Origin: Incurvaria masculella
Lineage: Eukaryota > Arthropoda > Insecta > Lepidoptera > Incurvariidae
DNA length: 64,000 nt
Direction: 5' to 3'
Assembly: GCA_946894095.1 (NCBI GenBank)
Contig: OX335643.1
Span: 6,869,036-6,933,035, forward strand
The notes below the pieces were generated by a model. The model was given only the letters and a program-made list of their open reading frames with translations. It did no database searches and had not been told where the DNA came from. How positions within the stretch are numbered: position 1 is the first letter of the stretch; each line of letters starts with the position of its first letter. The position numbers were made by a program, and so were the translations under genes. Below are positions 22,703 to 34,149 of this stretch, piece by piece.

Positions 22703-22922
22703 AGGCCTATTCCTGAAATTCCGTAATCAGGAATCAGGGAGTCTGGAAAACCGTTTTTACAGCGGTTTCCAAAGCGATGTTTTGACGGAAAACCTTGATT
22801 AAATTGATTTACTATGCTCCGGAATATTTTCATCAAGAAGATCGCTTTGAAAAAGCTAGAAAAGCGGTTTTCTATACTCAGGATTTCTGATTCCTGGTTG
22901 CGGAATTCTAGGAATAGGCCTG
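22703..22922. mobile_element. Palindromic MITE, GGCCTATTCC family, copy 2
   Basis: AGGCCTATTCCTGAAATTCC at the left and GGAATTCTAGGAATAGGCCT at the right, with inner TCAGGAATCAGG and GATTTCTGATTCCTGG, and shared AAAGCGGTTTTC in the interior. Confidence 0.75.
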
Positions 22923-23212
22923 CACATCCGTCCTTACTTCCTTGCGGTACTGCTAGGAAACCAGCTCTTACACCGCTGCACCACATTGTGACCTTCAAAC
23001 TTACTGCTACGTAGTAATAAGATCTGAATCACTTTATACATTACGATTCCAAGAACATGCGTTGACGACTTTCTGTGGTCTGATGTTCGGAAGACAGCTG
23101 CCGTGTCTTCAAGGCCTATAGAGGCTTCACTGAACGGGAGCCAATACATGGATTGAGTCATATGAGTGACACATTGCCACCTGTTAAGTAATTGGAATCA
23201 CAAACGTTTATT

Positions 23213-23500
23213 GTTGCCACTGGGGTAGTGCATCGCTTCTAGGTCCTTGCTTGAGGTGACGCTTGGATTAGGTCGCCTCTTTCCCTAGAATATGGCTGAG
23301 AGAAGCGATGGCTGGGTGCTATTAGTGGGGCGTGGGATGTTTTTTTTACATTATGAGAAACCGATATTGGTAAGCAGTGTCAAACACATTAGTAAACATA
23401 GGCTAAGTGGACGTTGCAAGCATTTCCAGCGAAGTTTCTTGCCTGTTCTTCTTTGCATGGACTATGCAAAAAATAATAAAACAAAAACATACAGGAAACG
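23213..23500 (+). repeat. Dispersed repeat G, copy 2
   Basis: TTGCCACTGGGGTAGTGCAT, CTCTTTCCCTAGAATATGG, CTAAGTGGACGTTGCAAGC and TTTCTTGCCTGTTCTTCTTT in the order of the 13.87 kb copy. Confidence 0.55.
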
Positions 23501-23534
23501 TGAATTCTTTGGATCAAATCTTGTATAATCGTTC

Positions 23535-23575
23535 GGCACCCTTCGAGTACGAGTCGCACTTGGCCTGTTTTTTAT
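23535..23575 (-). mobile_element. CCGT element terminal fragment
   Basis: GCACCCTTCGAGTACGAG and CGCACTTGGCCTG then T-run: only the outer end of the element is present. Confidence 0.6.
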
Positions 23576-24638
23576 AGACGGTTCGATTATCACGACAAAG
23601 AAGAACCGACAAGAAACAATATATGTATAAAAACAGGACATTTCAATTCTTGCAACAAAAAAATATATATTAAATTAGCCTTTATTATTATTAATTAAGA
23701 GATTGAGAGCAACCTTAATAATAAAGTATGTATAATATTCCAGCAAGAAATAGACAACAATTAACAATACCCTATGCCCTACCCAGGTTTTAAGTAAAAT
23801 CACCAATTAAAGTTATGTTACCAATTAAACAGAAGTAATAAAATTCAAACGCCGCCTCGACCTCGAATTAGCGCGTGCTCCGACTAAATGTTAGGTTATT
23901 ATAGTGGTTATAAAATTATATCATTTAATTTTAAATATTTCGAAATTATTTTATCGCCGACCCTAGCGAGATTTCGGCCTCACATCTGGGAAAAATACAT
24001 AAAAACTGAGGTTGACCTGTTCATTGCCGCTTCTGCATATCGTTTGGTGAGTTTATCAGCACATTTGGAGTCTTGTGAGGACCGTTATTTAAAATGTTTC
24101 TCTCATCGGTTTGTAGAGAAAAAGATACACGGGTCATGTCACGAAGATGCGTTTTACTGTGTGTCTCACCGTTCTGCCTTAATTTCAGAGCGGTAAGTCC
24201 GAGTTCTCCCCTAAATTGGCTTTTACGGAACTTCGAAATTACGTAAAAACGTCGAACCCAATACAATTATTTATTATACCTATTCTGAGGTTTTAATTCT
24301 TCAAGCTGTCAAAATCAAATGAGGACTTCCGATGTATAAGAAAACGCGAGTCGGCGTAAACGACAAAGTCGACGTATTTACGCCGACGGTGAGTAAGCTG
24401 TCAAACCAAACTCGGACTCGCAAATGTTAGTTCGCGCGCGCTCTTAAATTTCTCCATACATTTGAAAAAGCCAGTCGATCGGTTTGGCGTAAACGCCAAT
24501 TAAGGTGACAGCAGGCACTACGGGATCAGAGCTTAATAGTGTTACGTTCCTCAAAAGGAAAAAAGTTTATTATACGTCTGTCTGTCTTTCAAGAGCATTA
24601 TAGAGATCCTTTTCCTCAGAAACTCTTCCAGCTATTAG
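23576..24638. other. No recognisable gene
   Basis: AT-rich. A 102-codon ORF at 23888-24196 has no motif I recognise and no promoter or splice context. Confidence 0.45.
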
Positions 24639-24970
24639 GTTTTTTTTATGTAACTGGACATGGAAATACCAGGCCGACCGTCATGATATATTAGCATAAC
24701 ACCCCTCATGCGAACTAGGTACCGTACCAAGGCCTTCGTCATATTGGTTGGCTACATTGAACTGGATGGAAAACACGGATAATTTTCATTGCCGCTTCGA
24801 GCATCGTTCATTCAAAGCGATGGTACTAACCCGGGCTGGATAACCCTACCACCTAGTAACCAAGGAAGCGATACAGTTTTATTTGGAATCCGAACCACGG
24901 CCAGCCTCATCGGTTGAAAACGGTCACCCATCTAGAACCCAACCGCGCCCCTGGGCTACCGAGGATGACA
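24639..24970 (-). mobile_element. SINE with decayed 5S-like head
   Basis: Tail to body on the minus strand, then the head segment at 24905-24965. There the minus strand reads GATGGGTGACCGTTTTCAAC, matching the C-box end of the 5S-like module at 42.89 kb, followed outward by GTAGCCCAGGGGCGCGG. Confidence 0.7.
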
Positions 24971-25699
24971 AGTTTAAATGAATATCATATTTTTAGGTCT
25001 ATCTTCACCTTAAAGCTCTAAAAAAAAAAATTTTCTAAGGCAACCTGATAAAAAATACATCCATTTGCCGCATATGGCACTCAGAAATAAATCAAAATCT
25101 AGAAATGTTATTTCAGGCTTTAAAATGTTCTGACTGCTTTCAGAAGATTTTTAAATCCCATGTCATTATGTCTTAAAATTCCTCTCAACGCATCTATAGA
25201 AAGAATAATGATACACACTCCATCCATATCGTGTGACGAATGCGAATATTATTAAATACATAAATATCCAAGATCATTTATGCTGCTTGACGAATGAATA
25301 AAATATAGCCATGATATATCATCGATAGATTAAGATCTTGCATTGGCCTTCTAGAGATCTGTGACTCTGTTAGGCAAGAAGATTTTGAATAAAGTCGTAG
25401 GAAATGTGGCGGTATGAAGGCAGGCCGTATCCGTTTGCGAATGAAATGAATGAACGAAACATTTTAAGTAGAATCAGGTTCTTTTGGGAGTATTTTTTTG
25501 CATAAAATACCTACGTGTCATGCTTTTATACATATCAAATGTCATATATATTTACCGTCACGTCATATTAATGTCATTCGAAAGCCTTGTAATGTAGATT
25601 AAAATAATTATTGAACTACCATTTTATACTGGCCATTCTTTACACTCGTTTTTATTAATTTAATTCTATTGGTGATAGATACGTTAAGCCAAAAAAAAT
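24971..25699. other. No recognisable gene
   Basis: AT-rich; no supported feature. Confidence 0.45.
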
Positions 25700-26345
25700 T
25701 ACCAAAAAAAAAATAACCGACTTCAAAGTAAAAGCACTAAAAAGTAAAAAATTATTTCCATTTTTGTAGTTACGATTTCTGTTATTTTTTGAGTCGGCGT
25801 CAGCCGGGCACGCGCTGCGCCAATCAAGAGAACCTAACTTAAGCTAACCTAACCTTACCTACCCTTGGCTGACACCGACTCAAAAAATAACAGAAATCGT
25901 AACTACAAAAATGGAAATATTTTTTTACTTTTTAGTGCTTTTTCTTTGAAGTCGTTATTTTTTTTGTATTTTTTTTTTATTTGTTTATTTTTAGTGAATC
26001 TGAAGTACACTTACTAATTTGTACACGTCCTTTACAATAAAAAAAGAATCACCGAAATCGGTTGGTGTTATATTGAGTTATTCGTCCATTTGTCGCGCAC
26101 ATCTTACTACAAATTTAAGACTTTTATGATTTTCTCATGGATATCATTGTCAGAACTTAACCAAATTAAAATGGGACCACTTGGGAAGCACTAGCTATCA
26201 TTATTATCATAAAAAATAATCATGAAAATCGGTTCACCCAGGCAAAAGTTATGAGGTAACAAACATAAAAAAAAACAAAAAAATACATACAGACGAATTG
26301 ATAACCTCCTCCTTTTTTGAAGTCGGATAAAAAGGCGCCGATTTT
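25700..26345. mobile_element. Large fold-back element with ACCGACTTC ends
   Basis: Opens AATAACCGACTTCAAAGT and closes TTTTTTGAAGTCGGATAAAA. The left part is a palindrome: arms of about 85 bp at roughly 25712-25797 and 25868-25958 (inner core GATTTCTGTTATTTTTTGAG and its inverse) around a GC-rich loop with GGGCACGCGCTGCGCC and CTAACCTAACC. The right part has GAAAATCGGTTCACCCAGG and AACCTCCTCCTTTTTTGAAG. Both end motifs are, from memory, frequent in lepidopteran DNA; class not assigned. Confidence 0.65.
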
Positions 26346-26825
26346 GATAAAAAATTAAAGTCGTGATTTTTTTTAATTTAATTTTTCTAGCGATGATAAT
26401 TTCATAGCGAAGATAAAATACATAATTCCGACAATGAACATTGTTACGAAATTACTGTATATATGTTGTTCAGTTTTTCAGGTCAGGTTTATACGTTTCA
26501 AAGACACTTTCAATATAACTTTATTGAAGTCCAAGCAGATGTTTTGTGCAAAACAATATACGTCCACTGTTCTAGCGCTGAGCTATCCCGACAATTACGC
26601 CGGCCAAAAAATGACTCCATGATATTCGAATCGACACAATGCTTCTCCTATTTACCGTGGTATCGCGTATTGATCCTATGCTAAGAAGGCACGGTAGATA
26701 GTAGATAACTCAGGCAATTTTTGAGATAAATACCTTCCCTCCATCGAGGTGTCACTTCAATATTGGCGGAGCACTGCTGGTTCTATTATTTTTAAAAAGA
26801 TGACCTCGAAGGACCATTTAGACTA
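26346..26825. other. No recognisable gene
   Basis: Two overlapping ORFs near 26434-26684 show no motif; nothing supported. Confidence 0.45.
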
Positions 26826-26920
26826 GGAAGTCGCGACAAAAATGGTAACGATAACGTAAATGGATGCAACTGGGTTCACAGAATAAATTCTAAATACACT
26901 CTGAAGCTTAATGTAGTTGA

Positions 26921-27199
26921 TTTTTTAGGGTTCCGTACCCAAAGGGTGAAAACGGAACCCTATTACTAAGTCTCCGTCCGTCCGTCCGTCCGTCCGTTCG
27001 TCCGTCCGTCCGTCCGTCCGTCCGTCCGTCTGTCACAGGGCTGTATCTCATGAACCGTTATAGGTAGGCAGCAGATTTTTTCACGGAGTATATATTTATT
27101 TTGCCGCTATAACAACAAATAGGTAAAATAAAAAAATAATAAAAATTAAAGGGGGGCACAAAAAACCTGATTTGTCCGACTCGCCCTTGGCCGGTTTTT
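26921..27199 (-). mobile_element. CCGT-repeat interspersed element, copy 3
   Basis: TTTTTTAGGGTTCCGTACCC to CGCCCTTGGCCGG then T-run, with a long CCGT tract at about 26976-27029. Nested in R6; comparison with the 62.6 kb copy gives the approximate insertion point. Confidence 0.85.
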
Positions 27200-27401
27200 C
27201 CATAAAAGTAGTCATCGTGACAAAAAAAATATGAAAATGTAAATGGCTGCAAATAACGAAGCATGATAGTATCAGTACATACTTACTTAATAATTCCGAA
27301 ATCGAACAAATATGTGGTTGCATTTCGTAGTTATAGGTGATTCAGGTACAACAATAGTTTAGGTATGTTTAAGTATTTAACTAAAAAGCCGGTTGTATAA
27401 T

Positions 27402-27450
27402 AAATAGGTATAAAAAATAGGTATAATAATTAGGTATAAATAGGTATAAA
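27402..27450. repeat. Imperfect TAGGTATAA tandem run
   Basis: Five or so copies of a TAGGTATAA-like unit within the R6 interior; it is absent from the 62.6 kb copy, so it expanded after insertion or was lost there. Confidence 0.6.
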
Positions 27451-27733
27451 TGTGTCCAGACAATCAGTATTGTTATCAGCAGATAGATATCAACATCGAT
27501 TTTGTATAGCCAATCTAGCTAACGCAACCATTTGGCGCCATCTGATCAACATATTTATAGATACTTGGTCTCTAACCTGTGAACCCAGATTCAGCCATTT
27601 ATCTTATCGTGACCAAACATTTCGTGACCTACCGGAATAATTTGCGACAGTTCAGCACCCCGAAACTAGCTTAGACCCCCCATACAAGCGAAATGTTTTC
27701 AATGCATCGACTGGATGTAATCCTTGCAATATC

Positions 27734-28206
27734 GCTGGACTGGCTTAGCGTACCAGAGGTCTGGATTCCTCGCCCCGACATGCACCAATTCCTTTCTCTT
27801 TCTGAGTTCTTTCGTCACGGATGCGAGCTGCTCCATGGTTTGGAATCCATGTAAAACTGTAGGTCCCTTTCCCCTATTAGGTGGCAGGGTTTAAGCCCGC
27901 CCGGGTTGGTACCATCGCATTGGATAAAAAGATGGAAGAAGCGGCAATGAAAAATGTTCCGTGTTTTCCATCGAATTCAATGTAGTCGTGCTCATAAAGG
28001 GAAGGTCCTGGCATGGCACCTAATTCCTTCGGGAATGTGGTGTATTGGGCTAATATCATAACGGTAGTTGTATGGTCATGTGGCAGTGGTTCCGTACCGC
28101 TGAGGGCCGGGAGGACTGGAGAAAAATTGGAGAGGCGTATGTTCAGCAGTGGACGCAAACACGCTGACTGACTGACTGTGGCCATCCATATCAGGTTGCA
28201 TAAAAA
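27734..28206 (+). mobile_element. tRNA-derived SINE with LINE tail inserted
   Basis: Head from CTGGCTTAGCGTACCAGAGG, then body and tail. The tail is cut between TAGTTGTATGGT and GGCCATCCATATCAGG by a 104 bp insertion (28077-28180). Confidence 0.8.
28077..28180 (+). mobile_element. LINE 3' end fragment inside SINE
   Basis: GGACTGGAGAAAAATTGGAG, GTATGTTCAGCAGTGGACGC and a terminal (TGAC)n run. This looks like the 3' end of an RTE-type non-LTR retrotransposon with its simple-repeat tail (family from memory). Confidence 0.55.
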
Positions 28207-29079
28207 AATCAACAAAGTCGAATTTGGAATCGGACACTAGAGTCAGCCCAGACATTAACTTAATAATTTTACGTATTTAATGGATACAACGTTATACAAA
28301 GCCATAGACTTGCATCTAGTGAGGAATGTCCTTTCTTGTAAGGGCGAAAAAAGCCTTGTCAACTTGAATGTTATTAAATGAAACAAGCGTAGTTCCTTTT
28401 TAGATATTTAATTATATTGTAATTTATATATTTCAGATTTCCTGATGACGAGAAACATTTGATGTAATTTTTTTTAAATCACATCTGGTCTAATGTCTTT
28501 TGCCTGCTCCGTATGGGCGGAAAATTCAAAAGTTCTCTTTGATTTTCGAACCCTTCCAAGCTTTACTAAGTAGTATGTGATTATGTAAATATTGTAAATT
28601 AAGCAATATTTTGCTTCAAACATATATTAACCCAAAGCAAATGAAAACAGCTTTATGCGAGCGACATCTGTTGGAGACTTGCGTAATCGCGGTACGTTTG
28701 GCGAAATCGGATTTTTTTATGTAATCTTCCTGCCTTCAAAAAATCACACCATAAATCTTCATATTAATTTTAAATTCCCAACAATTTATTCATTTTTCGG
28801 TTTTCAAATGGGCATTGTTATTTGTTGTACAATAATGAAGTCTTATACAAACTGGTGTTTCTCTAACCTTTTCGGCGAAATTTTGTGGCGTTTTTCGGGT
28901 TGACTGTTCTTATTCAGCGGAACTACAATGGGTTATTAAGCAGCTGGCACTGGAGATCGCTGTCGAAATTTACCTTGCAGTTTGTGAGTTTGTGAGAAAT
29001 GTTGTGAAATGCTACTTATTGTCATCGCTCATTGTGAACATGTTATACGGACCCAGCCTGTAATAGACTACATTTTATC
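28207..29079. other. No recognisable gene
   Basis: An 82-codon ORF at 28655-28903 lacks motifs. No supported feature. Confidence 0.45.
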
Positions 29080-29610
29080 GAATGACAGGGTGGTGAGTGA
29101 AACTCATCCGCATAGCGGCAGCGTAGCAGCGTTTTAGTGAACCTACGCTGTCTGGCCACACTGAAAAACATTATGTGCAACTGTTTTAGCACAGTAATTT
29201 ATGGTAAAGTATTTTCGTTACTATTAATGTATTACGGGAAGTATCTATATTAATGAGTCAAAACAGTTAGTATTCAGTTAGTTAAAAAAACAATTAAAAT
29301 ATACAGTAACAGCTGTTTTCACTCAGTAAGAATTTCCGCGTTACTTAGTTGACTCTATTTTAATGATTTAAGATAGTTGTTATTATTGGAATTACAGTTA
29401 GACTCACTGATTTTTTTTTTCATTTCAACATGCTTCCGAATTAGGGTCGCGCATTATCGAATTCGTTAATAAATAAATATATTAAAATTATAAATTACTA
29501 AATGGCGTCCTGTGCAGTTCAAACGTGTCGTTGGAACTCGAAACGTCGAGAGTGAGCGAGTTCGTAAGCCCACTGACTGGCCGGCGCTATCTTTAGTGTA
29601 TGCTCATCAC
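29080..29610. repeat. Repeats K and T interleaved
   Basis: K blocks at 29085-29160 and 29510-29610 (CGTTGGAACTCGAAACGTCG, CTGACTGGCCGGCGCTA) enclose a T block at 29165-29415 (TTTAGCACAGTAATTTATGG, TTGGAATTACAGTTAGACTC). T therefore appears inserted in K. Confidence 0.5.
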
Positions 29611-30148
29611 TAAAAAATCATCATCTCAAATATCTTGGGTTTTGTTGTCGTTGATCCGTCGTTGTTCCACCTAGCTCTCCATGTTGTCTTCAAACGCAGG
29701 GTCAATCAACCCACTCCCGGCACAACGGAATGCCCAGAAGTCGGCATGACACCTCACTCACGGTTGCTGCGATCCATGCCGCTCCACATTAAAAAAATCT
29801 TGGATCTAATCAACGGTCTTTGCTTCCTATCAACGAAATTCTTTCAAAGTCCGTTGGAAACGGCCCGGATGAAGCGTTCCAATGAATACAAAACTAGTTT
29901 AACGCCAGAAAACCCACAGATACCCCTATTCGATAATTAAACTGTTTTTAATGAGGTTTTTATTGCGTAAAAGTTTGTTATTTGCGGTCTTCCTAATGAA
30001 CGGATGTAATGTTTCCCTGATATTCGGTATTTCAGATTATTCTTTAAGATGTACTGAGAAAAAATATGTCAAATATATTTTGGTTAATTGTTACCTATTT
30101 ACATTAGCACACCTTTAGTGGACTCAACTGTAAAATTGAATGTTATCA
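29611..30148. other. No recognisable gene
   Basis: A 101-codon plus-strand ORF (29635-29940) starts without an ATG and lacks motifs or exon signals; left uncalled. Confidence 0.4.
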
Positions 30149-30295
30149 GGCCCCCTACTATGAACGCTGTCGAGTCAGCGCTATCGAGAAGGCGATATCG
30201 CCTGTCAAAAATATTGTATGCGTTTGACAGATGGTATCGAGAGCGCTTTCGCCTCCTCGATAGCGCTTGCTCGATAAGGTTCGTAGTTGGGGCCC
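30149..30295. mobile_element. Short palindromic MITE, GATATCGCC family
   Basis: 147 bp, ends GGCCCCCTACTATGAACGC and the inverse of GGGCCCCAACTACGAACC. Inner arms TATCGAG. The core is GCGATATCGCCTGTCAAAAA. A truncated copy sits in the SINE at 33.58 kb. Confidence 0.75.
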
Positions 30296-30356
30296 AGAAC
30301 AACCATTCGGTAGCGATAGCAAAAAATATCTAGTGAAACCGTGTACGGTAGATTCA

Positions 30357-30510
30357 GGGCCGAGTGCACGAAAGGATAAAAAATCAAAGTCAACGTCAAC
30401 GTTTGATGAAATACGTCACTCTGTTCGAACAGTATGGAAGGAACTCCATGCGGTTCACTAAAAGTGATGTGTTTGAACATTGATTAACTCAGCCGTCTCT
30501 TCGTGCAATC
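30357..30510 (-). mobile_element. Short MITE, GGTTGCACGAA family, copy 2
   Basis: From GGGCCGAGTGCACGAAAGG to the inverse of GGTTGCACGAAGAGACGGC-type sequence. Inverted relative to copy 3, which it abuts. Confidence 0.75.
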
Positions 30511-30660
30511 AGGGCGTAGGCGGCTGAGTAAATCAATGTTCAAACACGTCACTTTTAGTGAACCGCATGGAATTCCTTCCATACTTTTCATACAGAGTGA
30601 CGTGTTTAATCATACATTTACGTTGATTTTAATTTTGTGTCCTTTCGTGCACTTGGGCCC
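30511..30660 (+). mobile_element. Short MITE, GGTTGCACGAA family, copy 3
   Basis: GGCGGCTGAGTAAATCAATG through GTTCAAACACGTCACTTTTA to CCTTTCGTGCACTTGGGCCC. With copy 2 it forms a palindrome of about 300 bp centred near 30508. Confidence 0.75.
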
Positions 30661-30810
30661 TACGTTAGGGTTTAATTTAATTGAGACGTAAATAAAGGGT
30701 ACCTCTCTCTAGCACGGAGGTGAAGAATGTTATTTATTCACCTCCGTGCTCTCTAGACATTTTTTTACACCTTTTGCAACATAGTTACAAAAAAAAGTAA
30801 ACTAGATTTG

Positions 30811-31348
30811 TTAAGGTGGCCCATCCCGGCGGGACTAACTCAATCGCGGGCACGGTAAACCGTGCCATTGCGCTCTGGGACCTTCTCTGTTTCAAAGAAA
30901 AAGACAGGCTCCGTGATGAAGAGAATGCAACATGTCCATAAAGCAGACAATGCGCATAGTGTTTGATTTGGTAAGATTTACGAAAATTTAAATTTCAAAA
31001 CGACTTATAGCTAAAAGTAAACCACGACCGCTGTAGTAAAAAATCTAACAAAAACTAAATTGATTATTAATCTTCATGAAACAAGCTATATCTGATGACT
31101 AATTTTTTTAAGATGTTTTTATTTTATCGTTGAGTAATCCACCTCCAAAGTTATTGTAGAAACCGCGCGGAAAATTCGAACTTTCGGACCTCATTACTTA
31201 GAAACCAAACATAATTTCACAATGTCAACGGTCATAGTTTGATCAAATAAAGCTATTTTGAGTAAAATTTTGGATGTCTGACAAGAAATATTGCCATGAT
31301 CTTCTTTCCCCTTTTGTATGAGGAGTTGAGCGGGATGGCCCACCTTAA
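30811..31348 (+). mobile_element. TTAA-flanked MITE, copy 2
   Basis: 538 bp between TTAA at 30811 and TTAA ending at 31348; ends GGTGGCCCATCCCGGCGGG and GAGCGGGATGGCCCACC. Same interior as copy 1. Confidence 0.85.
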
Positions 31349-32099
31349 GATCAGATGATATATAATTTTTACTCAACAATATTTTGATATATACGAAAGA
31401 TGTGTTTCATCTTTGACCGAGACTCATCTCTTCGTAGTGCACATGTAGTGGTCTGGAAAAGTGAAGGTTACATTATGCACCGATCCACTTTCAAACTAAC
31501 CTTGAGAGCTTTTAACGAGCTTCTTACGAGAACGCATCGGGCAGGAAAGTCGGTGCGTCGGCGACTGGAGCGACCTCATTATAATCGCGACATTTAAGGC
31601 TTGCATTAGTCACGGTACCACTATTTTATTCTGGTACTAAGATGTTAGTAAATTTGTTTTATATCTCAGTTCTCTCCGGCACGAAAAGGTAAACGGGTTT
31701 CGAACTCGTCTCGAAATACATTTATAGAACCCGGACACTTTGTGATGACCGCAAATTGTACCTGCATGCCCACGTATGCATGTGCCTTCTTTACCTAAAT
31801 ATGTTTTTTTCCTGTATGAAATATTACACTTTAAACTTCTGTTATGCAGGATGTTTTCAATCCTAACTTTAATACTTATTTTTGAATGAGCGAAGAGCAA
31901 AGTTGGGGCCTTTTCGAGAGGTCTCCGTTTCAGATTGGGCCAACATGATTTCGTATGTCCAGCTGCTCTTGTCTTCAGGTTGCATTTCTCAACCGACTCT
32001 CGTAAATTTTTGTGAGCAGTTTTTAAATATGTGTTGTTTTTAAATGTTCAAAAAGACATACTCGCGCGGTCTACAGCCCAGAGAGACACTAGTTAAAAC
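31349..32099. other. No recognisable gene
   Basis: No supported feature. A short GC-balanced ORF at about 31473-31596 has no motif. Confidence 0.4.
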
Positions 32100-32234
32100 T
32101 GATGTGTGTGTTGAAACTAGACACATATTAGCCCAAAGACCACTCCCGAAGGAATGAGTTGAGATGCCAGGATCATCCCATTTAAGAACGGCTATATGGA
32201 ACTGGATGAAAAACGTGGTCAACTTTTCATTGAG
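32100..32234 (-). mobile_element. SINE 3' half, inverted against the next copy
   Basis: Tail and body from ATTAGCCCAAAGACCACTCC to AACGTGGTCAACTTTTCATT on the minus strand, ending where the plus-strand SINE head begins. Confidence 0.7.
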
Positions 32235-32594
32235 CGGCTCGTTACCTAGTGGCGCGGGGACTAGACTAGCATACCATGCAACACTTTCTATCTCATTCTG
32301 AGTAAGATAATTGCTTTCGTCAAGAACGCTAGTTGCTCCATGGTTCGGAATCCATGTAGAACTGTAGGTCCCCTTCCCCTACTAGGTGGTAAGGTGTAAG
32401 CCCGCCCTGGTTGGTACCATCGCATTGGATAAAAAGATGGTCGAACCATTTCCGTAATTTCCATCCAGTTCAATGTAGCCGTGCTCATATAAGGATGGTC
32501 CTGGCATGGCACCTAATTCCTTCGGGAATGTGGTGTATTGGGCTAATATCATAACGGTAGGTGTGTGCTGTTAGCTATCCATATCAGGTTGCAT
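32235..32594 (+). mobile_element. tRNA-derived SINE, near full length
   Basis: Head GCGGCTCGTTACCTAGTGGC, body and tail complete to TATCAGGTTGCATAAAAAA. A CCGT element starts immediately at its A-run. Confidence 0.85.
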
Positions 32595-32867
32595 AAAAAA
32601 ACCGGCCAAGTGCGAGTCGGACTCGAACACGAAGGGTTCCGTACCATCGAACAAAAAAATCACGTTTTGTTTATGGGGGCCCCCTTTAATTTTAATTATT
32701 TTATAATCTTACCTATTTGTTGTTATAGCGGTAAAATAAATACACAATCTATGAAAATTTCAGCTGTCTATCTGTTACGGTTACTGAGATACAGCCCTGT
32801 GACAGACGGACAGACGGACGGACGGACGGACGGACGGACGGACGGACGGACGGACGGACAGCGGAGA
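32595..32867 (+). mobile_element. CCGT-repeat interspersed element, copy 4, truncated
   Basis: ACCGGCCAAGTGCGAGTCGG to a long CGGA tract (about 32813-32860), then GACAGCGGAG and loss of the terminal block. Confidence 0.85.
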
Positions 32868-33246
32868 TTTTACTAAATACTACATTTCCTAACGATATAT
32901 CTACTTTCCATACTCATCAGGGTGCGCTAATTCGTCTAAAGTTTTTACTAATCCGATTATGCCAATCTATTTCTGTAATATGATAACCACGTCTCTTGCT
33001 GACTCAGAAGTGCATCAGCGACATCAGATGGCATGTGTCAGTGGGTATGAACATGGCATGCAAGCTGGTCTAGTGACCTTTTCCCATCTGCCATAACTAT
33101 CGTGTTACCTTGCATCCATGCTGCAGTGCCTCCGCGGGTATACTCAACTGAATAATAACACTCACTTTGTGGGGAATCATTTTTGGGTTGCTGTCATCAA
33201 AGGTTCCAGCAAAGCAATACCAGCTTTAAATTAAACTTTCACTTCC
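32868..33246. other. No recognisable gene
   Basis: Nothing supported. Confidence 0.45.
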
Positions 33247-33510
33247 TTTTTAGGGTTACGTACCCAAAGGGTGAAAACGGAACCCTATTACTAAGCCTCC
33301 GTTGCCCGTCTGTCCGTCCATCCGCCCGCCCGCCCGTCTGTCACAGGGTGATCTCATTAACCGCAATCGGTAGGCAGCTGACATTTTCACGGAGTGTGTA
33401 TTTACTTCGCCGCTATAACAACAAATTTGTGATAGCACAAATATTAAATCTTGTACGATGGTATGGAACCCTTCGTGTGCGAGCCCGACTCGCAATTGGC
33501 CGTTTTTTTT
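33247..33510 (-). mobile_element. CCGT-repeat interspersed element, copy 5
   Basis: TTTTAGGGTTACGTACCCAA to GACTCGCAATTGGCCG then T-run; the CCGT tract has drifted to CCGTCCATCCGCCCGCC. Confidence 0.8.
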
Positions 33511-33517
33511 TCTCAAA

Positions 33518-33905
33518 CCTGATAGTTCAATCCTCGCCCCGTTCATGTACCACTTTATTTCTCTATCTGAGTTGGATAAGAAAAGCGCTGTCGATACCAT
33601 CTGTCAAACGCATACAATATTTTTGACAGGCGATATCGCCTCCTCGATAGCATCTACTCGATTGGGTTCGTAGTAGGGGCCCTGTTCTATAGTTCGGAAT
33701 GCATCTAAAGCTGTAGGTCCCCTTTCTCTCCTAGGTGGTAGGTATAAGCCCGCCCGGGTTTGCACCATCGCATTGGATGCGAAGAAGTGACAATGAAAAA
33801 TTGGCCGTTTTTCAATCCAATACCAACGAATCCGTGGACGTAAAGGGATGTCCTGGCATGGCAACTCATTCCTATGGAAATAAGTTGTGTTGGGCTAACA
33901 TCGCA
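33518..33905 (+). mobile_element. tRNA-derived SINE with nested MITE
   Basis: B-box region GATAGTTCAATCCTCGCCCC, then GAGTTGGATAA; after the MITE (33580-33682) the SINE resumes at TAGTTCGGAATGCATC and runs to the tail. About 30 bp of SINE are missing at the junction. Confidence 0.8.
33580..33682. mobile_element. Truncated GATATCGCC MITE in SINE
   Basis: AAAGCGCTGTCGATACCATC, GACAGGCGATATCGCCTCC and TTCGTAGTAGGGGCC match the right two thirds of the 30.15 kb element. Confidence 0.7.
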
Positions 33906-34149
33906 GCCCCGTAACCTCTTGGCTTTCGTTCGGACGATATCAATCGGGTTTTAATGCCAAAATATACCTTATTGGCCGAGATTTACAGATATTTCGGCAG
34001 GAAAATCTTCATATTACAATATCGTCGGCTTTCCTCATCACGTCGTCCATTTTACTTGGTCCTATTTCTTCACAGCTGATCCACGACCCTATTGCTTAGA
34101 GAAGAGTTTATCGCTAGGTTCAGCAGGCGAAGGTTCAACCCAGCTAGTA

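Larger units (their letters stand above)
26826..27648 (+). mobile_element. Long-TIR transposon relic R6, copy 1, split
   Basis: Non-coding element with inverted ends of about 80 bp (AAGTCGCGACAAAAATGG at the left, inverse of GTCACGAAATGTTTGGTCAC at the right). Both ends are followed inwards by a (T)GGGTTCACA block. A CCGT element (26921-27199) is inserted in it. A shorter, uninterrupted copy is at 62.61-63.16 kb. Confidence 0.75.

Noticed and set aside
23888..24196. 102-codon ORF
   Set aside because: No motif, no codon bias or exon signals, antisense ORF of similar size.
27877..28215. 112-codon minus-strand ORF with repeated MILAQYTTFPKELGAMPGPS-type peptide
   Set aside because: This peptide recurs at 109-291, 14814-15023 and others only because the SINE body lacks stops in that frame; it is not a protein family.
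33183..33626. 147-codon plus-strand ORF and 114-codon antisense ORF
   Set aside because: Both are CCGT element, SINE and MITE sequence read through; the nested repeats explain them fully.
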